A DNA stretch of 64,000 nucleotides from Pseudomonas alloputida (lineage in GTDB: Bacteria; Pseudomonadota; Gammaproteobacteria; Pseudomonadales; Pseudomonadaceae), in NCBI RefSeq assembly GCF_021283545.2, contig NZ_CP128540.1, positions 1,523,501 through 1,587,500 of the forward strand, written 5' to 3'. How positions within the stretch are numbered: position 1 is the stretch's first letter; each line of letters starts with the position of its first letter. Positions 41,524 through 50,216 of the stretch are shown here, in pieces. The notes beneath the pieces were generated by a model. The model did no database searches. It worked only from the letters and a program-made list of their open reading frames with translations, and was not told the origin of the DNA. A program made the position numbers and the translations under genes.

Positions 41524-41781
41524 ATGAAACCATTACTGATTCTTGCATTGGTCGGTATGTCCTCGTTCGCCCTCGCCGATGAGGCCAAACCCGTCTCCAG
41601 CGAGCCTGTGGCTCAGCAGTACGACTACTCGATGAACCTGGACATCAAGCGGGTGATCAACCTGTCGACCATCCCCAATGTCTGCGAAGTGGTACCTGCG
41701 ACCATGACCTATGAAGACCATCAGGGCCAGGTGCACACCATTCAGTACCGGGCCATGGGTGAAGGTTGCCAGCAGGGTTGA
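41524..41781 (+). CDS. Small exported DUF2790 protein
   Basis: The 85-residue product has a signal peptide (MKPLLILALVGMSSFALA, cleavage about 18/19) and a mature part with the DUF2790 pattern YDYSMNLDIKRVINLSTIPNVCEVVPATMTYEDHQGQVHTIQYRAMGEGC, including the two cysteines that may form a disulfide. Periplasmic and of unknown function; several DUF2790 members are copper-responsive. It is a single gene with a perfect hairpin terminator. Confidence 0.85.
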   Translation: MKPLLILALVGMSSFALADEAKPVSSEPVAQQYDYSMNLDIKRVINLSTIPNVCEVVPATMTYEDHQGQVHTIQYRAMGEGCQQG

Positions 41782-41787
41782 CTGGCG

Positions 41788-41825
41788 GTGCCCGCCACAG
41801 GGGCTGAAAACGCTGTGGCGGGCAC
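41788..41825. terminator. Terminator after the DUF2790 gene
   Basis: GTGCCCGCCACAG (41788-41800) and CTGTGGCGGGCAC (41813-41825) are a perfect 13-bp stem with a 12-nt loop, beginning 7 bp after the stop codon, followed by TTGCTGG. Confidence 0.75.
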
Positions 41826-41884
41826 TTGCTGGCCCTGATGCGATCTCCCGGGTGCTCCGCCAATACAGAATAATTTCCCCCACC

Positions 41885-41911
41885 TGTCGAATCCTCCGCT
41901 TACCGTTCGAC
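41885..41911 (+). promoter_or_regulatory. Candidate ECF42-type promoter
   Basis: TGTCGA (41885-41890) and CGAC (41908-41911) are separated by 17 bp, 62 bp before the first ATG of the operon that encodes an ECF42-type sigma factor. This is the bipartite form (-35 TGTCGA, -10 CGA/TC) I recall as reported for ECF42 promoters. Autoregulation is inferred. Confidence 0.55.
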
Positions 41912-41972
41912 CATAGCTGAAGGCACGCTTCACACCGTGCCCCAACCCCTATGATCTGTCGGAGGTACCCCG

Positions 41973-42398
41973 ATGAGCACCGCAGCCGAATCCGAAATCC
42001 GCCAATTGATCGAGCGCTGGATGCAAGCCGTGCGCGATCGCGACATCCCGGGCATCATCGCCCCCTACGCCGACGATATCGTCGCCTTCGATGCCATCCA
42101 GGCTCTGCAATTCAAAGGCAAGTCGGCCTACACGGCGCACTGGGAAATGTGCATGGGCATGTGCACCGGCCCCATGGTGTTCGAACTTGCCCAACTCACC
42201 GTGCACGCCGCTGGCGATCTGGCCCTGGCCCATTGGCTGAACCGCTGCGGCCCGGGCGACGACGAAAGCCAGTGCGGCTTCATGCGCGCCACGGTGGGCT
42301 ATCGTCGTCAAGGCGGCCAGTGGCAGGTAATCCACGAACACTGGTCGGCGCCTTTCGACATGGAAACGCAAAAAGCGCTGTTTGATCTCAAGCCCTGA
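41973..42398 (+). CDS. SnoaL/NTF2-like protein of the ECF42 operon
   Basis: The 141-residue protein has the NTF2-like cone fold pattern: SEIRQLIERWMQAVRDRDIPGIIAPYADDIVAFD at the start and GYRRQGGQWQVIHEHWSAPF near the end, typical of YybH/SgcJ-type proteins. These proteins bind small hydrophobic ligands or act as isomerases; substrate is unknown. First gene of the operon with GGAGGTACCCCG ribosome context before the ATG. Confidence 0.85.
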   Translation: MSTAAESEIRQLIERWMQAVRDRDIPGIIAPYADDIVAFDAIQALQFKGKSAYTAHWEMCMGMCTGPMVFELAQLTVHAAGDLALAHWLNRCGPGDDESQCGFMRATVGYRRQGGQWQVIHEHWSAPFDMETQKALFDLKP

Positions 42399-42442
42399 GC
42401 CGTTATCGCCAAACGCACTTTGCCAATACCCTGGAGGCGACC

Positions 42443-42787
42443 ATGAAATACCTGTGCCTGGTCTATTGTGACGAGGGGCTGTTGCACAGCCTGCCCGACA
42501 GCCCGGCAGACGCCGAATGCATGGCCTACGCCGAAGCCATTCACGGTTCCGGGCGCATGCTGGCGGCCGAGGCGCTGAAGCCGGTGCAGACGGCCACCAC
42601 GGTACGCATGCGCAACGGACACATGAGCCTGACAGACGGCCCGTTCGCCGAAACCAAGGAGCAACTGGCGGGCTTTTACCTGGTGGAGGCCCGCGACCTC
42701 AACGAAGCGCTGAATATCGCCAAGGGCATCCCTGCCGCGCGGGTCGGTAGTGTCGAGGTGCGACCAGTGCGCGAGCTGCAACCCTGA
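42443..42787 (+). CDS. YCII-related (DGPF) protein
   Basis: The 114-residue protein is a YCII family member with the DGPF motif (65-68, in SLTDGPFAETKEQLAGFYLVEARD), the diagnostic partner of ECF42 sigma factors. It starts KYLCLVYCDEGLL. It probably has a ferredoxin-like fold; its biochemical role and stress signal are unknown. It is 44 bp after the NTF2-like gene and is coded with GGAGGCG upstream. Confidence 0.88.
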   Translation: MKYLCLVYCDEGLLHSLPDSPADAECMAYAEAIHGSGRMLAAEALKPVQTATTVRMRNGHMSLTDGPFAETKEQLAGFYLVEARDLNEALNIAKGIPAARVGSVEVRPVRELQP

Positions 42788-42808
42788 CAGCCAAGGAGAA
42801 CCATCAGC

Positions 42809-43294
42809 ATGAGCCTTGCACCCATTGCCCAGGCGCAACACGAGTTGTCCATCAGCCGCCTGATCGACGCACCACCGGCCAAGGTATTTCGCGCCTGGAC
42901 CGAACCCCAGTGGCTGATGCAGTGGTGGGGGCCGCACGGCATGACCACCCCGGAGTGTGAGATGCAACTGTGGGCCGGTGGCCTGTTTCGCACCCTGATG
43001 CGCGCGCCGGATGGCTGCGAGTACCCCAACCAGGGCGTCTTTCTGGAAATTGCCGCGCCACGCCGGCTGGTGTTCACCGATGCCTTCGGCCCCGGTTGGG
43101 TACCGTCGGACAAGGCCTTCATGACCGCCGTGATCAGCTTTGACGAGGAACAGGGCAAAACCCGCTACACCGCCCGTGCCTGGCACTGGAATGCCACCGA
43201 CTGCCGGGCCCATGAAGAAATGGGCTTCCACCAGGGCTGGGGAGAAAGCCTGGACCGCCTGGTGGAGGTGGTGACCCAGCGGATGCCCGACTGA
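42809..43294 (+). CDS. SRPBCC (AHSA1-like) ligand-binding protein
   Basis: The 161-residue protein has an SRPBCC fold: LSISRLIDAPPAKVFRAWTEPQWLMQWWGP at the start, GGLFRTLM, GVFLEIAAPRRLVFTDAFGP and HEEMGFHQGWGESLDRLVEVV at the C-terminal helix. It has a hydrophobic pocket for a small ligand. Its stop overlaps the sigma factor start (TGATG), so the two are probably coupled. Confidence 0.88.
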   Translation: MSLAPIAQAQHELSISRLIDAPPAKVFRAWTEPQWLMQWWGPHGMTTPECEMQLWAGGLFRTLMRAPDGCEYPNQGVFLEIAAPRRLVFTDAFGPGWVPSDKAFMTAVISFDEEQGKTRYTARAWHWNATDCRAHEEMGFHQGWGESLDRLVEVVTQRMPD

Positions 43295-44532
43295 TGGCCG
43301 CACTGGCCCAGGTGCGTGCCGAAGTCGAGGCTGTGTACCGGCAGGAGTCGCGGCGCATACTGGCGACACTGATCCGCTTGCTGGGTGATTTCGACCTGGC
43401 CGAGGAGGCCATGCATGATGCCTTCTTCATTGCCGTCGAACGCTGGCAACGCGACGGTATCCCCGCCAACCCGCGAGCGTGGCTGGTTTCTGTCGGGCGC
43501 TTCAAGGCCATTGACGCGCTGCGCCGGCGCGTCCGCTTCGACCGCTCCCAGGCTGACTTGAGCATGCTGCTGGAGGGTCAGGCGCAGGACCCCAGTGAAG
43601 AAGAGCTGCTGGCGGATGACCGCCTGCGGCTGATCTTCACCTGTTGCCATCCGGCCCTGTCGGCCGACGCTCAGGTGCCGTTGACGCTTCGCGAAGTCTG
43701 CGACCTGACCACCGAGCAGATCGCCCGCGCCTTTCTGCAAAGCCCGGCCACCATCGCCCAGCGTATCGTGCGCGCCAAGGCCAAGATCCGTGACGCGGGC
43801 ATACCGTACCAGGTACCGGAGCTGAGTGAACTGCCCGAGCGCCTGGAAAGCGTGTTGCGGGTGATCTACCTGGTGTTCAACGAGGGCTATTCGGCGTCAT
43901 CGGGCGAGACACTGCTGCAGCAGGCGCTGAGCGATGAAGCCATTCGCCTGGCGCGGTTGCTGGTGCAGTTGCTGCCCGACCCGGAGGCGGTCGGCCTGCT
44001 GGCGTTGATGTTGCTGCAGGCGTCCCGGCAGCGGGCGCGCATCGATGGCCAAGGCGATTTGGTGGTTCTGGAGCAGCAGGACCGTAGCTTGTGGGACCGG
44101 CAGTTCATTGCCGAGGGCTGTGCTCTGGTTCGCCAGGCCCTGCAGAGCCGTGCATTCGGGGCCTATACCGTCCAGGCGGCGATTGCTGCCGTGCATGCCG
44201 AAGCGGCGACGGCTGAAGAGACGGACTGGGGAGAAATCGTCGGGCTGTATGACGTGTTGCAGCGGTATTGGCCATCAGCGGTGGTGGCGCTTAACCGCGC
44301 GGTGGCGCTGGCGAAGCGGGATGGGCCGGAGGCTGGCTTGCGGGAAGTCGAAGGGATTCTGGCGCGGGGGGAGTTGCTGGACTATCACCTGGCACATGCG
44401 GCACGCGCCGAGTTGCATTGCCAGCTGGGACAGGTGCAAGAGGCGCGTGCGGCCTGGCAGCAGGCGCTGGCCTTGACCCGGCAGGCGCCTGAACGGCGGC
44501 ATATCGAGCGGCGTTTGCAGGCTATCGAATGA
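43294..44532 (+). CDS. ECF42-type RNA polymerase sigma factor
   Basis: The 412-residue protein has sigma region 2 (SRRILATLIRLLGDFDLAEEAMHDAFFIAVERWQRDGIPANPRAWLVSVGRFKAIDALRR) and region 4 (LTLREVCDLTTEQIARAFLQSPATIAQRIVRAKAKIRDAGIP), then a long C-terminal extension rich in helical TPR-like units, diagnostic of ECF42. ECF42 factors occur with DGPF/YCII proteins, as here, and have no anti-sigma factor; the C-terminal domain is thought to regulate activity. The signal is unknown. Confidence 0.9.
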   Translation: MAALAQVRAEVEAVYRQESRRILATLIRLLGDFDLAEEAMHDAFFIAVERWQRDGIPANPRAWLVSVGRFKAIDALRRRVRFDRSQADLSMLLEGQAQDPSEEELLADDRLRLIFTCCHPALSADAQVPLTLREVCDLTTEQIARAFLQSPATIAQRIVRAKAKIRDAGIPYQVPELSELPERLESVLRVIYLVFNEGYSASSGETLLQQALSDEAIRLARLLVQLLPDPEAVGLLALMLLQASRQRARIDGQGDLVVLEQQDRSLWDRQFIAEGCALVRQALQSRAFGAYTVQAAIAAVHAEAATAEETDWGEIVGLYDVLQRYWPSAVVALNRAVALAKRDGPEAGLREVEGILARGELLDYHLAHAARAELHCQLGQVQEARAAWQQALALTRQAPERRHIERRLQAIE

Positions 44533-44539
44533 TGGGGGG

Positions 44540-44577
44540 GCCGGCCGCTTCATGGGCAAGCCCGCTCCCTCAGGGTG
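44540..44577. repeat. Single degenerate REP
   Basis: GGCCGGCCGCTTCATGGGCA (from 44540) with CAAGCCCGCTCCCTCAG is a decayed REP after the sigma gene; the TCGCG core has become TCATG. Confidence 0.55.
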
Positions 44578-44648
44578 CCTGCTAAATCAACGCGTTAGCG
44601 GGTTACCCAGGAGAGCAGCCTTGAAGAAGAGGCTGGCTGCATCACACT

Positions 44649-45119
44649 TCAGCTCGCCACAAAGTTCGGCGGCGATACCAGCTCGACGGTCTGCTGCTTG
44701 CGCGGCGCCAGGATCTCGGCTTCACCCGCGACCACCAGCTCGTCGTTCTGGTTGTACACATTGGTGGCGATGCGCACCTTGAACTTGGGCAGCTTCTCGA
44801 GGATCTCCAGGCGCACGGTCAGGGTGTCGCCGATTTTCACCGGTTTCTGGAAGCTCATCTGCTGGCCCAGGTAGATGGTGCCAGGGCCAGGCAGGGTGCA
44901 GGCCACTGCCGCACTGATCAGCGCGCCGCTGAACATGCCATGGGCAATACGTTCGCGGAACATGCTCTTGGCGGCGAACTCGGCATCCAGGTGAACCGGG
45001 TTGTGGTCACCGGACATCGCGGCGAACAGCTGGATGTCGCGTTCTTCAACGGACTTCTTGTACTCGGCCTTCTGGCCGACTTCGAGGGCTTCGTAAGGCG
45101 TGTTGGTGACCTGGGACAT
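44649..45119 (-). CDS. phaJ1: (R)-specific enoyl-CoA hydratase
   Basis: The 156-residue protein is a MaoC-like hot-dog hydratase that converts trans-2-enoyl-CoA to (R)-3-hydroxyacyl-CoA. The hydratase catalytic dyad is D38 and H43 in FAAMSGDHNPVHLD, followed by RIAHGMFSGALISAA. Length and sequence match PhaJ1 of P. aeruginosa closely (for example EVGQKAEY, LPGPGTIYLGQ). It supplies monomers for polyhydroxyalkanoate and links beta-oxidation to storage. It is upstream of the lipase-like and fadD genes. A longer frame to 45362 is not the gene. Confidence 0.93.
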   Translation of the reverse strand: MSQVTNTPYEALEVGQKAEYKKSVEERDIQLFAAMSGDHNPVHLDAEFAAKSMFRERIAHGMFSGALISAAVACTLPGPGTIYLGQQMSFQKPVKIGDTLTVRLEILEKLPKFKVRIATNVYNQNDELVVAGEAEILAPRKQQTVELVSPPNFVAS

Positions 45120-45153
45120 CGAGGCTTCCTTAAGCGTTGGGCGAGGGCGGCTA

Positions 45154-46098
45154 TCATTCACTGCGCGCAGGGCGGCCAAGGGCCAGCGCCTGTTCCAGCC
45201 AGCCGAGAATATCGGCGATGACCTCGCCACGGTTGGTTTCGTTGAGTACTTCATGCCGCGCCTCAGGATAGACGCGCAGCTGTACATGTCGGTTGCCGGT
45301 CGCGCGCAGGGCGTCGGCCAGATGGGTGAGACGCTTGCCGGCACTGACCGGATCACATTCACCGCCGATCACCAGCATCGGCAGGTTGGGATCGATCTGC
45401 GCGAGGTTACCCGGCTGACTGATCTGCGCCAAGCCCTGCAGCAGATCGAGCCACAACTGGTTGGTGCAGCGAAAGCCGCACAACGGGTCATTCACGTACT
45501 GATCGACCTCGCCCGGGTCGCGGCTGAGCCAGTCGAAGGCCGTGCGGTTGGGCTTGAAGGCGTTGTTGAACGAACCGAAGGACAACCATTCGATCAGTGC
45601 ACTCTTGCCCAGTGGCCCCTGGCGCCAGGACTCCAGCCGGGCAATCAGCCGCGCAAAGCGGTACAGCACGGCCGGTTGGTAGTTGGAACCGCTAAGGATC
45701 GCCCCGTGCAGGCTGCCACTGTGATGCAGCAGGTACGCCTGGGCGATGTAGCTGCCCATGCTGTGGCCGAACAGGAACAGCGGCGTGCACGGGAACTGCT
45801 GGCCGATGTGCTGGGCCACACACCCCAGGTCATTGACCACGGCATTCCAGCCATGATGGCGGGCGAACAGGCCGAGGTTGCCCAGTTCGGCAGTGCGCCC
45901 GTGGCCACGCTGATCGGCAGCGAACAGGGCAAAGCCGGCCTCGCTCAGAGCCTGGCCCAGGCGCTGGTAGCGCCCGGCATGCTCGGCCATGCCATGGGCC
46001 AGCAGCACCACGGCCTTTACCGGTGTGGCCGGCAGCCATTGGTGTACGTACAGGCTGCAGTGCTCACTGGCGGGCAGCCAGAAGGCGTCGTGAGGCAT
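45154..46098 (-). CDS. Alpha/beta hydrolase (monoacylglycerol lipase / lysophospholipase-like)
   Basis: The 314-residue protein has the Ser nucleophile in GHSMGSYIAQ (S113), HGMAEHAGRY (oxyanion hole region, about 35-44), ADQRGHGRTA, GECDPVS with the Asp and HEVLNETNR with the His of the triad. It most resembles monoacylglycerol lipases and the lysophospholipase annotated in P. aeruginosa at the same place. It probably releases fatty acids used by the adjacent FadD enzymes. It lies 34 bp before phaJ1 on the same strand, so cotranscription is likely. Confidence 0.88.
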   Translation of the reverse strand: MPHDAFWLPASEHCSLYVHQWLPATPVKAVVLLAHGMAEHAGRYQRLGQALSEAGFALFAADQRGHGRTAELGNLGLFARHHGWNAVVNDLGCVAQHIGQQFPCTPLFLFGHSMGSYIAQAYLLHHSGSLHGAILSGSNYQPAVLYRFARLIARLESWRQGPLGKSALIEWLSFGSFNNAFKPNRTAFDWLSRDPGEVDQYVNDPLCGFRCTNQLWLDLLQGLAQISQPGNLAQIDPNLPMLVIGGECDPVSAGKRLTHLADALRATGNRHVQLRVYPEARHEVLNETNRGEVIADILGWLEQALALGRPARSE

Positions 46099-46316
46099 GG
46101 CGGGTCCTTGTGCGCGCGGTTACCCGAACAGTGTATGCACAACCGGCCGGATTGCAGGAGGGGCACAAATAAGATTCACAATGTTAATGGCGGCACTTGG
46201 CGTATATGCCACCTTGGGTTTACCTGCTAACGTCGAATCAACGCCTTTTCGCCGGCAGGCGGTCAGGTAAAGGACTAAAGGACGCAGTGCAGGTCCAGGC
46301 AGAGGAACAATAATAA

Positions 46317-48005
46317 ATGCAAGCCGACTTCTGGAATGACAAGCGCCCGGCAGGCGTGCCTTCCACCATCGACATCAATGCCTACGCCTCGGTCGTCGAG
46401 GTGTTCGAGCGCTCCTGCAAGCGCTTTGCCGACCGCCCGGCGTTCAGCAACCTGGGCGTGACCCTCAGCTACGCGGAACTGGAGCGCCATTCGGCAGCCT
46501 TCGCTGCCTGGTTGCAGCAGCACACCGACCTCAAACCGGGTGAGCGCATCGCCGTACAGATGCCCAATGTGCTGCAGTACCCCATCGCCGTCTTCGGTGC
46601 CATGCGCGCCGGGCTGATCGTGGTCAATACCAACCCGCTGTACACCGAGCGCGAGATGCGCCACCAGTTCAAGGACAGTGGCGCGCGTGCGCTGGTGTAC
46701 CTGAACATGTTCGGCAAGCGCGTGCAGGAGGTGCTGCCCGATACCGGTATCGAATACCTGATCGAGGCAAAGATGGGTGACCTGCTGCCGGCCGCCAAGG
46801 GCTGGCTGGTCAACACCGTGGTCGACAAGTTGAAGAAGATGGTGCCGGCCTACCGGTTGCCCCAGGCGGTGCCGTTCAAGCAGGTGCTGCGCGAGGGCCG
46901 CGGGCTGTCGCCCAAACCGGTGTCGCTGAACCTCGATGACATCGCGGTGCTGCAGTACACCGGCGGCACCACCGGCCTGGCCAAGGGCGCCATGCTCACC
47001 CATGGCAACCTGGTGGCCAACATGCTGCAAGTGCTGGCCTGCTTCTCGCAGCACGGCCCCGATGGGCAGAAGCTGCTGAAGGACGGCCAGGAAGTGATGA
47101 TTGCGCCGCTGCCGCTGTACCACATCTATGCCTTCACCGCGAACTGCATGTGCATGATGGTCACCGGCAACCATAATGTGCTGATTACCAACCCGCGGGA
47201 TATTCCCGGCTTCATCAAGGAGCTGGGCAAGTGGCGTTTCTCTGCCTTGCTGGGCCTCAATACCCTGTTTGTCGCACTGATGGACCACCCGGGATTCCGT
47301 CAGCTGGACTTCTCGGCGCTGAAGGTCACCAACTCTGGTGGCACAGCGCTGGTCAAAGCCACCGCCGAGCGCTGGGAAGACCTTACCGGGTGCCGCATCG
47401 TTGAAGGCTACGGCCTGACAGAAACCTCGCCGGTGGCCAGCACTAACCCCTACGGCCAGCTGGCGCGTCTGGGTACCGTGGGCATCCCCGTGGCGGGTAC
47501 CGCGTTCAAGGTCATCGATGATGATGGCAACGAACTGCCGCTGGGCGAGCGGGGCGAGCTTTGCATCAAAGGCCCGCAGGTCATGAAGGGGTACTGGCAG
47601 CAGCCCGAGGCAACGGCCCAGGCACTGGATGCAGAAGGCTGGTTCAAGACCGGTGATATCGCGGTGATCGACCCGGACGGCTTCACCCGAATTGTCGACC
47701 GCAAGAAGGACATGATCATCGTCTCGGGCTTCAACGTGTACCCCAACGAAATCGAGGATGTGGTGATGGGGCATCCCAAGGTCGCCAACTGTGCGGCTAT
47801 CGGCGTGCCGGACGAGCGTTCCGGCGAGGCGGTCAAGCTGTTCGTGGTGCCGCGCGAGGGGGGGCTGAGCGTTGATGAGCTGAAGGCCTACTGCAAGGCC
47901 AACTTCACCGGCTACAAAGTACCCAAGCACATCGTGCTGCGCGAATCGTTGCCCATGACGCCGGTGGGCAAGATTTTGCGGCGGGAGTTGCGCGATATAG
48001 CGTGA
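46317..48005 (+). CDS. fadD2: Long-chain fatty acid-CoA ligase (FadD2)
   Basis: The 562-residue protein is an acyl-AMP-forming ligase. The AMP motif YTGGTTGLAKGAML is at 214-227, the second signature EGYGLTETSPV near 363-373, GWFKTGDIAVIDPDGFTRIVDRKKDMIIVSGFNVYPNEIE (hinge and catalytic lysine region) near 439-478, and the C-terminal K in TPVGKILRREL. It activates fatty acids during uptake at the inner membrane. It is divergent from the hydrolase, and a second fadD follows as in P. aeruginosa, where the upstream copy is FadD2. Confidence 0.94.
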   Translation: MQADFWNDKRPAGVPSTIDINAYASVVEVFERSCKRFADRPAFSNLGVTLSYAELERHSAAFAAWLQQHTDLKPGERIAVQMPNVLQYPIAVFGAMRAGLIVVNTNPLYTEREMRHQFKDSGARALVYLNMFGKRVQEVLPDTGIEYLIEAKMGDLLPAAKGWLVNTVVDKLKKMVPAYRLPQAVPFKQVLREGRGLSPKPVSLNLDDIAVLQYTGGTTGLAKGAMLTHGNLVANMLQVLACFSQHGPDGQKLLKDGQEVMIAPLPLYHIYAFTANCMCMMVTGNHNVLITNPRDIPGFIKELGKWRFSALLGLNTLFVALMDHPGFRQLDFSALKVTNSGGTALVKATAERWEDLTGCRIVEGYGLTETSPVASTNPYGQLARLGTVGIPVAGTAFKVIDDDGNELPLGERGELCIKGPQVMKGYWQQPEATAQALDAEGWFKTGDIAVIDPDGFTRIVDRKKDMIIVSGFNVYPNEIEDVVMGHPKVANCAAIGVPDERSGEAVKLFVVPREGGLSVDELKAYCKANFTGYKVPKHIVLRESLPMTPVGKILRRELRDIA

Positions 48006-48336
48006 TACCGGGATGGCTTCTTCGCGGGTAAACCCGCTCCTACACTGCCCAATGTAGGAGCGGGTTTACCCGCGAATGCCTTAAACCGCTCTAACAGGCT
48101 CTATACAGCCTTATCTGCGACATTTTGGATAATTACTCTAAAAATGACCTGTATTGTTCATTGAGTCATTTTTGTGACCATAAGGCCTGTTTTGGCCTCT
48201 AGGCGACCCCAGACAAAGCTGTTACTCTCGGCCCGCTTCCAGATGATCCGGTTTGCAACGAACCGTCATCTCATATCAATAATAAGCGCATCGACGCGTG
48301 AATCGAACTTCGCTGTTGCTGAAGGAGTGGGCTTCC
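48006..48336. repeat. REP pair and fadD1 promoter region
   Basis: GGCTTCTTCGCGGGTAAACC and its inverted partner TAGGAGCGGGTTTACCCGCG (spacing about 15 bp) occupy 48013-48080 after fadD2. The remaining 48086-48336 has no open gene; it is AT-rich at 48120-48175 and holds the probable fadD1 promoter. AAGGAG at about 48320 is the ribosome site for the ATG at 48337. Confidence 0.75.
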
Positions 48337-50034
48337 ATGATCGAAAATTTTTGGAAGGATAAGTACCCAGCCGGGATTACGGCGGAAATCAATCCTGACG
48401 AATTCCCCAATATCCAGGCAGTACTCAAGCAATCCTGCCAACGCTTTGCCGACAAACCGGCCTTTAGCAACCTGGGCAAGACTATCACTTATGGCGAGTT
48501 GTATGCGTTGTCGGGGGCGTTTGCCGCCTGGCTGCAGCAGCATACCGACCTCAAGCCGGGTGACCGCATTGCCGTGCAACTGCCCAATGTCCTGCAATAC
48601 CCGGTCGCGGTCTTCGGTGCCATGCGTGCCGGGCTGATCGTGGTCAACACCAACCCGCTGTACACCGCGCGGGAGATGGAACACCAGTTCAACGACTCGG
48701 GTGCCAAGGCCCTGGTGTGCCTGGCCAACATGGCCCACCTGGCGGAAAAAGTGGTGCCCAAAACCCAGGTCAGGCACGTTATCGTCACTGAAGTTGCCGA
48801 CCTGCTGCCACCACTCAAGCGCCTGCTGATCAACAGCGTGATCAAGTACGTGAAGAAGATGGTGCCGGCCTACAACCTGCCGCAGGCCGTGCGTTTCAAT
48901 GACGCCCTGGCGCTGGGCAAGGGCCAGCCCGTGACCGAAGCCAACCCGCAGGCCAACGACGTGGCGGTGCTGCAGTACACCGGCGGTACCACCGGTGTGG
49001 CCAAAGGCGCCATGCTGACCCACCGCAACCTGGTGGCCAACATGCTGCAGTGCCGTGCACTGATGGGCTCCAACCTGCACGAAGGCTGCGAAATCCTCAT
49101 CACCCCGCTGCCGCTGTACCACATCTATGCGTTTACCTTCCATTGCATGGCGATGATGCTGATCGGCAACCACAACGTGCTGATCAGCAACCCGCGTGAC
49201 TTGCCGGCGATGGTCAAGGAACTGGGCAAGTGGAAGTTCAGCGGCTTTGTGGGCCTCAACACCCTGTTCGTTGCCCTGTGCAACAACGAGGCGTTCCGAG
49301 CCCTGGATTTCTCGGCGCTGAAAATCACCCTGTCGGGCGGTATGGCCTTGCAGCTAAGCGTGGCCGAGCGCTGGAAGGCCGTTACCGGTTGCGCCATCTG
49401 CGAAGGCTACGGCATGACCGAAACCAGCCCGGTGGCGGCGGTGAACCCCTCGGAAGCGAACCAGGTGGGCACCATCGGTATTCCGGTGCCGTCGACCCTG
49501 TGCAAGGTCATCGACGACGCCGGCAATGAGTTGCCGCTTGGCGAAGTGGGCGAGCTGTGTGTCAAGGGCCCGCAGGTGATGAAGGGCTACTGGCAGCGTG
49601 AAGACGCCACGGCCGAGATTCTCGACAGCGAAGGCTGGCTGAAGACCGGCGACATCGCCGTGATCCAGGCGGACGGCTACATGCGCATCGTCGACCGCAA
49701 GAAAGACATGATCCTGGTCTCGGGCTTCAACGTATACCCCAACGAGCTGGAAGACGTGTTGGCGGCCCTGCCGGGCGTGCTGCAGTGCGCAGCCATCGGT
49801 GTGCCGGACGAGAAGTCGGGTGAAGTGATCAAGGTCTTCATCGTGGTCAAGCCGGGCATGACCGTGACCAAGGAGCAGGTGATGGAGCACATGCGTGCCA
49901 ACGTTACCGGCTACAAGGTACCGCGCCACATCGAGTTCCGCGATTCGCTGCCGACCACCAACGTGGGCAAGATCCTGCGCCGCGAACTGCGTGATGAAGA
50001 GCTCAAGAAGCAAGGCTTGAAGAAGATCGCCTGA
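48337..50034 (+). CDS. fadD1: Long-chain fatty acid-CoA ligase (FadD1)
   Basis: The 565-residue protein is about two-thirds identical to FadD2 next door, by inspection. It has YTGGTTGVAKGAML, EGYGMTETSPVAAVNP, GWLKTGDIAVIQADGYMRIVDRKKDMILVSGFNVYPNELE and the terminal TNVGKILRREL. It is the inner-membrane acyl-CoA synthetase for exogenous fatty acids. The start chosen is the ATG at 48337 (MIENFWKDKYP), with AAGGAG upstream; a GTG at 48298 is in frame but unlikely. A duplicated pair, separately promoted. Confidence 0.94.
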   Translation: MIENFWKDKYPAGITAEINPDEFPNIQAVLKQSCQRFADKPAFSNLGKTITYGELYALSGAFAAWLQQHTDLKPGDRIAVQLPNVLQYPVAVFGAMRAGLIVVNTNPLYTAREMEHQFNDSGAKALVCLANMAHLAEKVVPKTQVRHVIVTEVADLLPPLKRLLINSVIKYVKKMVPAYNLPQAVRFNDALALGKGQPVTEANPQANDVAVLQYTGGTTGVAKGAMLTHRNLVANMLQCRALMGSNLHEGCEILITPLPLYHIYAFTFHCMAMMLIGNHNVLISNPRDLPAMVKELGKWKFSGFVGLNTLFVALCNNEAFRALDFSALKITLSGGMALQLSVAERWKAVTGCAICEGYGMTETSPVAAVNPSEANQVGTIGIPVPSTLCKVIDDAGNELPLGEVGELCVKGPQVMKGYWQREDATAEILDSEGWLKTGDIAVIQADGYMRIVDRKKDMILVSGFNVYPNELEDVLAALPGVLQCAAIGVPDEKSGEVIKVFIVVKPGMTVTKEQVMEHMRANVTGYKVPRHIEFRDSLPTTNVGKILRRELRDEELKKQGLKKIA

Positions 50035-50054
50035 CCACAAGCCTGCACGCTCAG

Positions 50055-50167
50055 TGTGGGGGCGGCCTCGTGTCGCGAAAGGGCCGCGACGCGGCCCTGG
50101 GATTTCGGCGGCGATGCATCAATGGCTGGGGGCGCTTTGCGCCCCTTTCGCGACACAAGGCCCCACA
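50055..50167. repeat. Long imperfect inverted repeat, non-REP type
   Basis: Arms TGTGGGGGCGGCCTCGTGTC (50055 onward, to 50083) and CCCTTTCGCGACACAAGGCC (50143-50167) pair over about 25 bp, with a central GGCCGCGACGCGGCC hairpin and GGGGGCGCTTTGCGCCCC. The GTGTCGCGAAAGGG head recurs as a shorter form at 53266-53311. This differs from the GCGGGTTTACCCGC REPs. Confidence 0.8.
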
Positions 50168-50216
50168 ATAAGATGCGGCGCCGTCTTCAGACATTGTGAG
50201 TCCCTGTAGGCGCAAC

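Noticed and set aside
46275..47930. A 551-codon minus-strand frame opposite fadD2
   Set aside because: Mirror frame of a clearly conserved gene; composition (His, Gln, Val, Leu runs) is typical of antisense frames in high-GC DNA.
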